Positions 17,468-26,141 of a DNA stretch of 64,000 bases are shown piece by piece; position 1 is the stretch's first letter; each line of letters starts with the position of its first letter. Below the pieces are notes generated by a model. The model searched no databases. It was not told where the DNA came from and was given only the letters and a program-made list of their open reading frames with translations. The position numbers and the translations under genes are program-made. This DNA comes from Gloeobacter violaceus PCC 7421 (GTDB lineage: Bacteria; Cyanobacteriota; Cyanobacteriia; Gloeobacterales; Gloeobacteraceae), in assembly GCF_000011385.1 (NCBI RefSeq), contig NC_005125.1, forward strand, positions 2,108,001 through 2,172,000, in the 5' to 3' direction.

Positions 17468-19627
17468 TCAAAACTGGAGCGATAGCGTGCCCAGCACCGT
17501 CAGCGGCGGGTTCGGGTAAAGGCCGAGCCCTTCGGTCGTGTAGTCTCTGGCGCTGGTGAGGTTCTTGAAATTGACCACGAGCCGGTAGTTGCTGAAGGCA
17601 TAGTATATGGCTGCATCGGCCCTCAGTACGGCGGGGATGGTAAACGAATTGGGCAGAGAAGCTTCTTTTTCACTGGCGTAGTAGAGCCCTAAACCCAAAC
17701 CCAGACCCGCCAGGCTCGATTCGCGCGCGAAGAAGTACGTCGTCCACAATGTCGCCCGGTTGACCGGCGTGTTGAATAGCCGGTCGCCTACCGGGACGAT
17801 ATCGTCGCGGCTGACGTAGGCGTCGGTCAGGGCGCAGGTGGCAATCACATTCCAGCCGGGCAAGATCCGACCGGTGATGTCCAGTTCGATACCGCGGCTT
17901 TTTTGCTCACCGGTCTGCACACCGAACAGGGGATTTTCCAGGTCGGCGCGCACCACATTCTGGCGGGTGATGTCGAAGAACGCCAGGTTGGCCGAGAGTT
18001 GGCCGGGAATGAGATCTTGCTTGACGCCGAATTCGAACTGGCGGCCGGTGGTGGGCTGCAACTGGGTGTTCCCGCGAGTACGGGTGTTGAATTGCGGAAC
18101 AAAAGCGGTTGAATAGCTGAAGTACAGCGAGGTTGTATCCCCTGGCTGCCAAACGAGCCCGGCCCGCGGCGAGAGGTTGTTCAAAAATTGCTGATTTTCG
18201 AGCAAACCGCTCAGTCGGTCACGGATGAGCGAATCGACATAGTCGTAGCGCACGCCCGCGAGCAACTTCAGATTTGGGGTGAACTCGACAAAATCTTGCA
18301 AGTAGACGCCGATATTGTCGGAGCCGGTCTCGGAGAGGGAAAACGGAACAAATTCCGTCGGCAAATCGCCGTAGACCGGGTTGTAGATGTCGATGGCGTC
18401 GAACGTCGGAGCGGCAAACACGTCGGAGCGGTAGCGGTAGCGGGACAACTCGACACCGAACAGCACATTGTGCTGGATCGAGCCGGTGGAGAACTTGCCA
18501 AAAATCTCGTTTTGCAAGGAGTAATTTTCGTTTCCTTCGTTATCCAGCAGCGGTAGACGGGGGAGCGTGCGCCTATCCGGCAGCAGAAAAAACGGAAAGG
18601 TTTGGCGGTTGTCGTATTTGACCAGGGTCATATTAAAGCCCTGCCGAAACTTCCACCCCTCGGCGAAGCGGTGTTCGAGCACGGCGGTGAGCGCGTTGGA
18701 ATCGGTCTTGCCCTGATCAAAGGCGGGCTCGCCCAAAAATCGGTTGGGGGGCAAATCCAAAAACTCGACTTCGAGCGGGAAAGCCTGTTGGAATCGGTTG
18801 TTGAAGCGCTGGTACTCGTATTCCAGGCTCAAATCCGTGCGCTCGTCAATCTTCCAGGCGAGCGCCGGGGCGACAAAGACGCTCTCGCTTTGGCCAAAAT
18901 CTTTGAACCCGGCGTCGTTCTCGTAGGCGGCGTTGAGGCGGTACGACAGCGAAGCGTTGGCCGTGAGCGGTCCGCCGAGATCAAGCGTTCCCCGGTAAAG
19001 GCTGTAGTTGCCGAAGACCAGTTCCGCCCCGGTGCGCGCAGCGGCCAGGGGCTTTTTGGTGACGACGTTGATCAGACCCGTACCGGCGCCGAAGCCGCCG
19101 CTAGAGCCGTAGAGCACCGCTGCCGGTCCTTTGAGAAATTCGACGCGCTCGACATTCGCCATCTCCCGTGGACTAATCAGGCCAAAGTCGCGAAAGCCGT
19201 TGCGCAGGTGCTCCCCGAACAAGTTGAAACCCCGCACTTGAAAGCTGGGCGTCGAAACGCCCCCAAAACCGGTGAACTGCTGCACACCTGCGACGTTGTC
19301 CGCCAGTTCGTTGATGCGCAGCACCTGCCGATCTTCGATCACCTGGCGGGGGATAACCTGGATCGACTGGGGAATGTCCCGCAGGGGCAGATCGAGCTTG
19401 GTGGCCGTGCCGGCATCTTCGATCCGGTAGCTGCGCTCGCCTGTTACAAACACCGGCTCAAGATCGGTAGGCGCGGTCGGGTCGGCCGACGGAGCGGTGG
19501 GTCTCAGCACCGGTCCGAGTTGGGCTGCACCCGGCTCGGCAGCGGGCTGAGGGTAAGCGGGCCAATCGAGTCGGATGGCGACGGCCAGCGCCAGCGCCAG
19601 ACTTCCGGTGAGCAATCTCGGTTGCAT
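17468..19627 (-). CDS. TonB-dependent siderophore receptor
   Basis: 719 residues. The signal peptide ends before residue 30. A TonB box-like EPVFVTGE stands near residue 60, followed by the plug (DIPQSIQVIPRQVIEDRQ, FQVRGFN, VERVEFLKGPAAVLYGSSG, INVVTKKPL) and a beta-barrel ending LGTLSLQF with the terminal Phe. The GGFGAGTGLINVV and DIPQSI motifs place it in the FhuA/FcuA-type ferric-siderophore group. There is no N-terminal signalling domain, so it probably does not drive an anti-sigma cascade. The Tat-exported DJ-1/PfpI gene lies 24 bases upstream on the same strand. Confidence 0.9.
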   Translation of the reverse strand: MQPRLLTGSLALALAVAIRLDWPAYPQPAAEPGAAQLGPVLRPTAPSADPTAPTDLEPVFVTGERSYRIEDAGTATKLDLPLRDIPQSIQVIPRQVIEDRQVLRINELADNVAGVQQFTGFGGVSTPSFQVRGFNLFGEHLRNGFRDFGLISPREMANVERVEFLKGPAAVLYGSSGGFGAGTGLINVVTKKPLAAARTGAELVFGNYSLYRGTLDLGGPLTANASLSYRLNAAYENDAGFKDFGQSESVFVAPALAWKIDERTDLSLEYEYQRFNNRFQQAFPLEVEFLDLPPNRFLGEPAFDQGKTDSNALTAVLEHRFAEGWKFRQGFNMTLVKYDNRQTFPFFLLPDRRTLPRLPLLDNEGNENYSLQNEIFGKFSTGSIQHNVLFGVELSRYRYRSDVFAAPTFDAIDIYNPVYGDLPTEFVPFSLSETGSDNIGVYLQDFVEFTPNLKLLAGVRYDYVDSLIRDRLSGLLENQQFLNNLSPRAGLVWQPGDTTSLYFSYSTAFVPQFNTRTRGNTQLQPTTGRQFEFGVKQDLIPGQLSANLAFFDITRQNVVRADLENPLFGVQTGEQKSRGIELDITGRILPGWNVIATCALTDAYVSRDDIVPVGDRLFNTPVNRATLWTTYFFARESSLAGLGLGLGLYYASEKEASLPNSFTIPAVLRADAAIYYAFSNYRLVVNFKNLTSARDYTTEGLGLYPNPPLTVLGTLSLQF

Positions 19628-19651
19628 CGTGCGGCGTTCTCTGCGAAGGAA

Positions 19652-20500
19652 CTATTTGACCGTTTCTCTGGCCAGGCGAATTTGCGCCCGCTGCGCGGCG
19701 GCTCTGGCCTGGGTCGTGTAGGAGGCGTAAAAGTCGCGGACGAATCGGGTCACCTGCTCGCCCGCTTTGCGCGGTGACCCGGCAGCAAAGGGCGGTTCGG
19801 GGTCGTACTCGTAGGCTAACTGGAGCGCCTTCGCGTATTCTTCCCCGCGCAGCTTCGCAGCGAGGCGCAGGCCAAAATCGATGCCGGCCGTGACCCCACC
19901 GGCGGTGATCCGGTTACGGTCTTCGACCACCCGCGCTTCCACCGGTCGCGCGCCCATTTCCGCAAGCACATCGCGCACCACCCAGTGGGAAGTCGCCCGG
20001 TAGCCCTTGAGCAAACCGGCGGCCCCCAACAACAGCGATCCGGTACACACGCTGGTCACCCAGCGGGCGCGTTCGCCCTTGCGCGCCAAAAAGTCGGTGA
20101 CGTGCGCGTCGTCCATGAGTTCCACCGTCGGCAGCGATCCACCGGGGGCAAAGAGAATATCAAGGTCGTCCGGGCATTCATCGAAGGTGGCGGTCGACTG
20201 GATCGTGATGCCGGTGTCGCTCTCGACGGGGGACTTCGACTTCCAGACCAGCTGGATGTCGGTGTGCATCATCCCGGTGAAGACCGTATGGGGACCGACC
20301 AGGTCGAGCAACGTGAAGCCCGGATAGACGAGCATGGCAATCCGCGTCGGCTGCTTGCCCGGATTGGGCATCGCGGGGGCCGCCGCCTCGCCCGCGGTGG
20401 TGCCAAGGGCGCTCAGGGCAACCGCCCCGAGCAGGGCTCGACGCGTCAGCAGGTGGTCCCGCGCAGGCAGGGCTGGAGGCTGATCAGACAGTAGGCTCAT
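19652..20500 (-). CDS. DJ-1/PfpI superfamily protein with Tat signal
   Basis: 282 residues from MSLLSDQPP. The N-terminus carries LLTRRALLGAVALSALGTT, a twin-arginine export signal, so it probably acts in the periplasm. The DJ-1 fold is shown by IAMLVYPGFTLLDLVGP, LFAPGG and the nucleophile elbow SVCTGSLLLGAAG, whose Cys is the conserved reactive residue. The nearest functional group is the isonitrile hydratase/AraC-N-like branch. An in-frame ATG at 20590 would bury the Tat signal, so 20500 is preferred. It sits just upstream of the siderophore receptor, so a role in processing a siderophore or metal complex is possible. Confidence 0.85.
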   Translation of the reverse strand: MSLLSDQPPALPARDHLLTRRALLGAVALSALGTTAGEAAAPAMPNPGKQPTRIAMLVYPGFTLLDLVGPHTVFTGMMHTDIQLVWKSKSPVESDTGITIQSTATFDECPDDLDILFAPGGSLPTVELMDDAHVTDFLARKGERARWVTSVCTGSLLLGAAGLLKGYRATSHWVVRDVLAEMGARPVEARVVEDRNRITAGGVTAGIDFGLRLAAKLRGEEYAKALQLAYEYDPEPPFAAGSPRKAGEQVTRFVRDFYASYTTQARAAAQRAQIRLARETVK

Positions 20501-20704
20501 GATTGGTACCGCGAAAGCCAGCAGCCACTGTCGTGGATGGCGGGCAGGGCTGTCAAAAGACGGGCAGTCAAACTGCTGGAGTGTCGCCAAAAAAATGGGC
20601 CTTTAGAAAAGACGACCACAACATCGGCTTTCCGGCGACCCATTGTCCACGCATAATCCTGCTGTCGAGAACCTATCGCTTCGTGCAAACCGCCCGAACG
20701 GCTG

Positions 20705-21049
20705 CTACTTTTTCCAGCCTTTGTTCGCCTGATCGAGCACGTAGGCGGTGACACTATCGATTTGATCCTGCTTTAACTTTCCATTTTTTCCGAACGCAGG
20801 CATTGCACCCTTGCCGTTGTAAAGCTGTGCCGAAATGGCAGCGGCCGTGTCCATCTTGTACTTCTTGAGATCTTCGATCTTCAAGGTTTTAGCCGGGTTG
20901 ACCGTGTTGCGTCCCCCCGCATGGCACATGGCGCAATTGGCTTTGAACACTTTCTCACCCTGGGCGAGATCGGCTGCGGCTTGCAGCGATGATGCGGCAA
21001 AGACAATACCCACAGCGCTCAACAATAAACCGCCGACAAGTTGTTTCAT
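20705..21049 (-). CDS. petJ: Cytochrome c6 (c553)
   Basis: 114 residues from MKQLVGG, with a Sec signal ending near SLQAAAD. The mature protein has CAMCH (heme c attachment and His ligand), GGRNTVNPAKTL, and AMPAFG supplying the axial Met. Size and motifs match cyanobacterial cytochrome c6, the soluble carrier between cytochrome b6f and photosystem I or terminal oxidase. The longer in-frame start at 21118 would place 23 residues ahead of the signal and is unlikely. Confidence 0.93.
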   Translation of the reverse strand: MKQLVGGLLLSAVGIVFAASSLQAAADLAQGEKVFKANCAMCHAGGRNTVNPAKTLKIEDLKKYKMDTAAAISAQLYNGKGAMPAFGKNGKLKQDQIDSVTAYVLDQANKGWKK

Positions 21050-21325
21050 GTACAGCTCGCGGAATGACTGATTTCGATTTTTATCGTAGGACCGTTGTGA
21101 AGCGAGTGCAAAAGACATCGTGTCAAACCCGCCCCTCAGCTTAAATCTTTCAGTTCAATGGCGACCGGCGGCATTAGGTGCTGGCCAGAATGCGGACAGG
21201 TCTGAGGTTTTCGAGGGATTTGGCGCCCGGCCGCGGGAGCAGTTTGACAGGTGGTCGTTTGCCGCTCGAAAGTCTCCGGCTTTAGCCTAGAGTCGTCAGG
21301 CTGCAATGGCAGCGAGGAAGCATCG

Positions 21326-21952
21326 ATGAGTAAGCATCTATTCGCCCTGGGAGCAGTTGGCTGGTTGCTGGCCGCACCGGCCCTGGCCGGCGAGCAACCG
21401 GCGGCTGTCTCTGCAATCAAAGATCTCAATGGGCAGGTGGTGGGCACAGCCACCTTCCGCCAGCAACCGGAAGGCGTTCTGGTCAATATCCAGGTGCAGG
21501 GACTACAGCCGGGCAAGCACGCCATGCACATCCACGCCGTCGGCAAGTGCGAACCGCCCGCCTTCAAGTCCGCCGGTCCCCACCTGGGCGATGCGAAGAT
21601 GGCGCCGACCTCCGGCACGCCCCACAGCCATGGTGCGAAAGGTGCCACTGCATTGAGTATGAATCACGCTCACAGTGCCGGGTCGATGGCGTCGAGCATT
21701 CCCCATAACCATGGAGCCATGCACGCCGCGATGGCCGGGGATCTGCCGGATCTGGTCGTCGGCAGCGACGGCAGCGGCAAAGCCGAAATTCTGAATGCCG
21801 AGGTGCGCCTCACCCCCGGCCGCAACTTTTTGTTGCAAAGCGAAGGAACGGCGCTGCTGATTCACGATGTCGCCGACCCCAATCAGCGCATCGCCTGCGG
21901 AGTGATCTCGAAGGCGCCGAATTCCTCCCCCGAAGCCAAGGTAAACCCGTGA
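21326..21952 (+). CDS. sodC: Cu/Zn superoxide dismutase, exported, with a His/Met-rich insert
   Basis: 208 residues with a signal peptide ending ALAGE. Metal-site motifs are AMHIH, GKCEPP, AGPHLGD and AGDLPDL, and RIACGVI near the end supplies the catalytic Arg and a disulfide Cys. It converts superoxide to H2O2 and O2 in the periplasm. Between GPHLGD and AGDLPDL there is an unusual segment rich in His and Met (SHGAKG, NHAHSAGSM, PHNHGAMHAAM), and the loop before RIACGVI is shorter than usual. The ATG at 21326 follows GAGGAAG. The next gene overlaps its stop by 4 bases. Confidence 0.92.
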   Translation: MSKHLFALGAVGWLLAAPALAGEQPAAVSAIKDLNGQVVGTATFRQQPEGVLVNIQVQGLQPGKHAMHIHAVGKCEPPAFKSAGPHLGDAKMAPTSGTPHSHGAKGATALSMNHAHSAGSMASSIPHNHGAMHAAMAGDLPDLVVGSDGSGKAEILNAEVRLTPGRNFLLQSEGTALLIHDVADPNQRIACGVISKAPNSSPEAKVNP

Positions 21953-22383
21953 ACAAACATAGACTCTGGATCCCAGCGCTGATGCTCCTCCTGGCAATGG
22001 CTGCAACCGGGCAGACCCACGAACTGAAGGCCAACAAGCAGGTGGGGGCCTTGATGCACATCCAGCCCGACGACAGCCCCCAGGCCGGGGTGGAGACGAT
22101 TGCCTGGTTCGGTCTGGTCAAGCGCGGCGGCGAGCCGGTGCGCCTTGCGGAGTGTGAGTGCGGCTTGAGCATTTACAAGGGCAAAGCCGCCGTCGGCAAA
22201 GCGATCGTCGTCCCGAGGCTGCGCGAGGGCAGAGTGGAGGGGGAGGTGGGCAGCAAAGACCGCCTGCTCGCCGACGTCACTTTTCCCCAGGCAGGCCCCT
22301 ACACGCTGGTACTCACCGGCAAGCCGAAGGAATCCGGGCGCTTTGCGCCCTTCAAGTTCAAATGGGTAGTGCGCGCCACCTGA
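21949..22383 (+). CDS. Exported protein of unknown function, co-translated with sodC
   Basis: 144 residues from a GTG that overlaps the sodC stop (GTGA). The signal peptide ends near ATGQTHE. The mature protein is about 120 residues, beta-rich in appearance, with the pair ECEC (near residue 68) that could bind copper or form a disulfide. Overall pattern (HIQPDD..., AGPYTLVLTGKP) resembles small periplasmic Ig-like or FixH/CopC-type proteins, but I cannot assign a family. Coupling to sodC suggests a role in metal supply or redox defence. Confidence 0.65.
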   Translation: MNKHRLWIPALMLLLAMAATGQTHELKANKQVGALMHIQPDDSPQAGVETIAWFGLVKRGGEPVRLAECECGLSIYKGKAAVGKAIVVPRLREGRVEGEVGSKDRLLADVTFPQAGPYTLVLTGKPKESGRFAPFKFKWVVRAT

Positions 22384-22388
22384 AAACT

Positions 22389-22637
22389 TCAGGCACCCCG
22401 CAGGCTTCTTGCCGAACCGTGGCCGGGGCACAACTCCCAGAGACGGTCGCCGAGCCGGTACCAGGTGCAAGTCTGGCCGCAGCGCGGACAGAGGGTCTGC
22501 ACCTTGACCAGGTGCAGCGGGTTATCCAGATCGAAAAAAGCTCCCCCCCCGGGACCGGGACCCTGACGGCGAGAACGGCTGGAAGGCATGGCCACCTCAA
22601 TGACCCGTCCGGACGGGTTACGTACTTGCAATGTCAA
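22389..22637 (-). CDS. Small protein with a zinc-ribbon-like Cys cluster
   Basis: 82 residues. CPRCGQTCTW followed by LCPGHG gives four Cys and a His in a ribbon-like spacing. A flexible Gly/Pro linker separates this from an N-terminal strand (LQVRNPSGRVIEVAMP). The only plausible early start is TTG at 22637; an ATG lies at 22589. It could be a small zinc-binding accessory protein. It is convergent with the sodC partner, 5 bases apart. Confidence 0.45.
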   Translation of the reverse strand: MTLQVRNPSGRVIEVAMPSSRSRRQGPGPGGGAFFDLDNPLHLVKVQTLCPRCGQTCTWYRLGDRLWELCPGHGSARSLRGA

Positions 22638-22701
22638 ACACCATACTGAAACACTCCAGGATAAAAACGATTCAAAACTTTACTCTGGGCAACGATTCGT
22701 G

Positions 22702-23226
22702 TTAATTCGTTGCGTTCTGGAGCGTTTCGGCGGCGGCGGCGCGGGCGCGGGCTTTGCGGTGGACGACATAGACCGAGCAGGGGGCGTGGTGGAGTACGTA
22801 GTGGCTGACCGAACCGAGCAGCACTTCGCTGAGGGTGGAGCGGCCCCGGCGGCCGAGGACGATGAGATCCACCTGCTGGGCGCGGGCGAGATCGCAGATC
22901 TTGCGGCCCGGATTGCCGGAGGCCTGGTGGGTTTCGACGGTCACCCCCTGGGCTTCCGCCTGCACCTGCCGTTCGTTGAGCAGCTCCAGACCGCGCCGCT
23001 CGAAGGCTTTCCAGTGCTCCAGATACTGCTTGAGCGGTTCATCGTCCAGCGACGGATACAGTTGGGAAGCGAAGGTGATGGGCAGCGAGGGGCTGCCTTC
23101 TTCGTCGTTTGAGAGCACGTGCATCAGCAAGAGGCGGGCGCCGGTGGCGCGGGCCAAATCGAGCGCCTCGCGAAAGACGGCGAAACCCGTCTCGCTCGAA
23201 TCGAAGGCAGCCAGGATTTTTTGCAT
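22702..23226 (-). CDS. Universal stress protein (UspA family)
   Basis: 174 residues from MQKILAAFDSS. It shows the UspA fold: KILAAFDSSETG at the start, LLLMHVLS, and the ATP-binding loop VLGRRGRSTLSEVLLGSVSHYVLHHAPCSVYVV (GxxGxxx9GS pattern). It therefore probably binds ATP. It follows ppsA on the same strand by 73 bases and may share its transcript. A second ATG 9 bases upstream (23235) is an alternative start. Confidence 0.9.
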   Translation of the reverse strand: MQKILAAFDSSETGFAVFREALDLARATGARLLLMHVLSNDEEGSPSLPITFASQLYPSLDDEPLKQYLEHWKAFERRGLELLNERQVQAEAQGVTVETHQASGNPGRKICDLARAQQVDLIVLGRRGRSTLSEVLLGSVSHYVLHHAPCSVYVVHRKARARAAAAETLQNATN

Positions 23227-23299
23227 AGGATCCATCCTGTAACGACAAAGGGCGGTTCCAGGCGCCAGTATCCTCCCGGGAGCGCGGTTGCGCACCCGG

Positions 23300-25741
23300 T
23301 CAGGACGGCCGGGAGAGTTCCTCCTCGACACGGGCCACCAGAAGCCGCGTCTTGAGGGCGGCGTCGGGATTGAGGCTCAGCGAGTCGATGCCCCGTTCCA
23401 CTAAGAAACGGGCAAATTCGGGGTAGTCGCTCGGAGCCTGGCCGCAGATGCCGATTTTGCGCCTGGCGGCATGGGCGCCCTCGATGGCCATCGCCACCAT
23501 CTTCCTGACCGCCGGGTGGCGCTCGTCGAACAGGCCCGCCACCCCGGCCGAGTCGCGGTCGAGACCAAGGGTGAGTTGCGTGAGGTCGTTCGAGCCGATC
23601 GAAAATCCGTCGAAGACCTGGGCAAATTCGCCCGCAAGGACGACGTTGCTCGGCAATTCGCACATCACGTAGACTTCCAGGCCGTTTTCACCGCGCACCA
23701 GGCCGTGGCTCGCCATCTCGGCAATCACCCGGCGGCCTTCTTCGGGGGTACGGCAAAAAGGCACCATCACCACGACGTTGGTAAACCCCATCTGGTCGCG
23801 CACCCATCTCAGGGCGCGGCATTCGAGGGCAAAGGCGGCGCGGTAGCGCTCGTCGTAGTAGCGCGAGGCGCCCCGCCAGCCCAGCATCGGGTTTTCTTCG
23901 AGCGGCTCGAAGTGCCGCCCGCCCAACAAGTTCGCGTACTCGTTGGACTTAAAATCCGACAGACGCACGATCACCGGCTGGGGATAAAAGGCGGCGGCGA
24001 TGGTCGCCACCCCCCGCGCCAGGTGTTCGACGAAGTACTCGGCCCGGTCGGGATAGCCCTCGGTGAGGGCGCTCAGGCGCGCTTTTTCGTCGCCCTCGGG
24101 GAGTTGCTCGAAGTGCAACAGCGCCAACGGATGCACCTGGATGTGGTTGGCGATGATAAATTCCAGCCGTGCCAGACCGACGCCGTCGTTGGGAATGGCG
24201 GCGAGGCGAAAGGCTTCCGCCGGGTTGCCGACGTTGAGCAGTATCCGGGTGTGCGGCCGGGGCAGGGCGTCGATGGCGACCTCCGTGCGCTCGTAGGGTA
24301 CTTCCCCGGCGTAGACCCGACCCTCCTCGCCCTCGCAGCAGGCGACGGTGACCGGGTCGCCGGTCTCGATGCGGCGGGTGGCCTCCCCGGTGCCGACGAT
24401 GGCCGGGATGCCCAGTTCGCGGGCGATGATCGCGGCGTGGCAGGTGCGTCCGCCCTGGTTGGTGACGATGGCGCCCGCCTTTTTCATGATCGGTTCCCAG
24501 TCCGGGTCGGTGCGGTCGGTGACCAGCACTTCGCCTTTTTCGAAAGCTTCGAGCTGACTCGGATCGCGGATCACCCGGGCGCGGCCCTGGCCGACGCCCT
24601 CCCCGACCGCGCGGCCCGTGGCGAGCACCGGGGCACTGCCCTTCAGGCGCCAGTGCACCAGGGTCTGGGCGCTTTTGTGCGACTGCACCGTCTCGGGACG
24701 GGCCTGCACGATGAACAGCTCCCCCGTGCGGCCATCTTTGGCCCATTCGATATCCATCGGGGTGTTCACCCCGCGCACCCGGCTGTAGTGCCGCTCAATG
24801 AGCACCGCCCACCGGGCCAGTTCGAGAATTTCGGCCTCTTCGAGCACAAAACCCGACCGCTCGGCGGGGGAGGTCTCGACGGTGATCGGACCGGTCTCGC
24901 TGTAGACGAGCTTGCGCTCCTTGCTGCCGGGGCGCTTGGCGAGGATGGGAAAAAATCCTCGCTCCAGCGTCGGCTTGAAGACGACGTACTCATCCGGGTT
25001 GACAGCACCCTGCACCACCAGTTCGCCCAGGCCCCAACCGGCGGCGATGTGCACAACGTTCGCAAACCCCGTCTCCGGGTCAATTGAAAACATCACCCCG
25101 GCACCCGCCAGGTCCGATCGGACCATCTTCTGGATGCACACCGAAAGGGCCACTTCGAAGTGATCGAATCCCATCAACTGCCGGTAGGAGATGGCCCGGT
25201 CGGTAAACAGCGATGCGTAACAGCGCTTGCAGGCTTCGAGTACTGCCTCCTCGCCCTGCACTCCCAGATAGGTCTCCTGCTGACCGGCAAAACTCGCCTC
25301 GGGCAAATCCTCGGCGGTGGCGCTGGAGCGCACCGCCACGTCGGTGTCCGCCCCGTAACGCCCGCACAGCTCGCCATAGCCTTCCCGGATGCGCTCCTGC
25401 AAACGCTCCGGCAGAGACGAGGCGAGCACCAGCCCGCGCGCCTGCTCGCCCACACGGCGCAACTGTTCGATATCCTCCGTGTCCAGACCCGCAAACAGGG
25501 CGCGCAACTTGGCTTCCAGGCCGTTGTGGGCAATAAATTCGCGATAGGCAAAGGCGGTGACGGCAAATCCTTCCGGCACACGAATGCCCTCGGCGCTCAA
25601 CTGGCGGAGCAGCTCACCCAAAGAGGCGTTCTTGCCCCCGACTTTGTCGATGTCGGCAAGGCCCACCTCACCCAAGCGCAACACCAGAGCCCGATCGCGA
25701 TGCAACCGGCGCTGGGAATCGTGTCGCTCAACCTGCAGCAT
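23300..25741 (-). CDS. ppsA: Phosphoenolpyruvate synthase
   Basis: 813 residues from MLQVERHDS. The ATP-binding N-terminal domain carries KVGGKNASLGEL and VRSSATAEDLPEASFAGQQ. The phosphohistidine domain has GGRTCHAAIIARELGIPA with the catalytic His. The C-terminal PEP/pyruvate barrel has GSNDLTQLTLGLDRDS and the active-site Cys of GICGQAPSDYPEF. It makes PEP from pyruvate and ATP, feeding gluconeogenesis. The N-terminus is about 20-30 residues longer than E. coli PpsA. An earlier in-frame start (25807) seems unnecessary. Confidence 0.95.
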   Translation of the reverse strand: MLQVERHDSQRRLHRDRALVLRLGEVGLADIDKVGGKNASLGELLRQLSAEGIRVPEGFAVTAFAYREFIAHNGLEAKLRALFAGLDTEDIEQLRRVGEQARGLVLASSLPERLQERIREGYGELCGRYGADTDVAVRSSATAEDLPEASFAGQQETYLGVQGEEAVLEACKRCYASLFTDRAISYRQLMGFDHFEVALSVCIQKMVRSDLAGAGVMFSIDPETGFANVVHIAAGWGLGELVVQGAVNPDEYVVFKPTLERGFFPILAKRPGSKERKLVYSETGPITVETSPAERSGFVLEEAEILELARWAVLIERHYSRVRGVNTPMDIEWAKDGRTGELFIVQARPETVQSHKSAQTLVHWRLKGSAPVLATGRAVGEGVGQGRARVIRDPSQLEAFEKGEVLVTDRTDPDWEPIMKKAGAIVTNQGGRTCHAAIIARELGIPAIVGTGEATRRIETGDPVTVACCEGEEGRVYAGEVPYERTEVAIDALPRPHTRILLNVGNPAEAFRLAAIPNDGVGLARLEFIIANHIQVHPLALLHFEQLPEGDEKARLSALTEGYPDRAEYFVEHLARGVATIAAAFYPQPVIVRLSDFKSNEYANLLGGRHFEPLEENPMLGWRGASRYYDERYRAAFALECRALRWVRDQMGFTNVVVMVPFCRTPEEGRRVIAEMASHGLVRGENGLEVYVMCELPSNVVLAGEFAQVFDGFSIGSNDLTQLTLGLDRDSAGVAGLFDERHPAVRKMVAMAIEGAHAARRKIGICGQAPSDYPEFARFLVERGIDSLSLNPDAALKTRLLVARVEEELSRPS

Positions 25742-26141
25742 GAAAATCCTCCCAAATTGACCCAAGGCGCGACGGCCACTCCACCGAACCACCGAATCGA
25801 ACAGCAAAATCTTTGTACTGCAGTCGCAAAAACAACTGAAACAACGATAGATTTTGCAGAGCCTCTATCCGATTCGGAGTAGACCCATCGGAGCCAAACC
25901 GATTTTTAAGCGTTCCCACAACGAACCGGCTGCAGACAGGAATAACGTCAGCCCGTCCTATTCCAAATATAGTCCGAATGTTCAGCCTGAACATCAAAGT
26001 ATTTTTAAGCGTCGGGCGCGGGGATCAGGTGCGCAGTCTGGATTTGCGCCTTGTGGGACTGGCAGAATGCTTGAAGATGGGCTAAGGGCGGCGGCCGGCC
26101 GGGGGCTAGACTGGGAGGGCCGTCTTGCGGACGCCGCTTCG
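25742..26141. other. Divergent promoter region with a 15-bp palindrome
   Basis: This 400-base spacer lies between ppsA and the EamA transporter and must hold both promoters. It is AT-richer than its flanks. TGTTCAGCCTGAACA at 25979-25993 is a perfect 7-1-7 palindrome, a plausible operator. The 10-mer ATTTTTAAGC occurs twice (near 25900 and 25999). No gene seen. Confidence 0.45.

Noticed and set aside
18602-19777. Forward-strand open frame of 391 codons
   Set aside because: Antisense to the siderophore receptor and the DJ-1 gene.
23471-25087. Forward-strand open frame of 538 codons
   Set aside because: It is antisense to ppsA, whose motifs are complete, and its sequence (rich in Arg, His, Gly, Val) is the usual shadow of a GC-rich gene.
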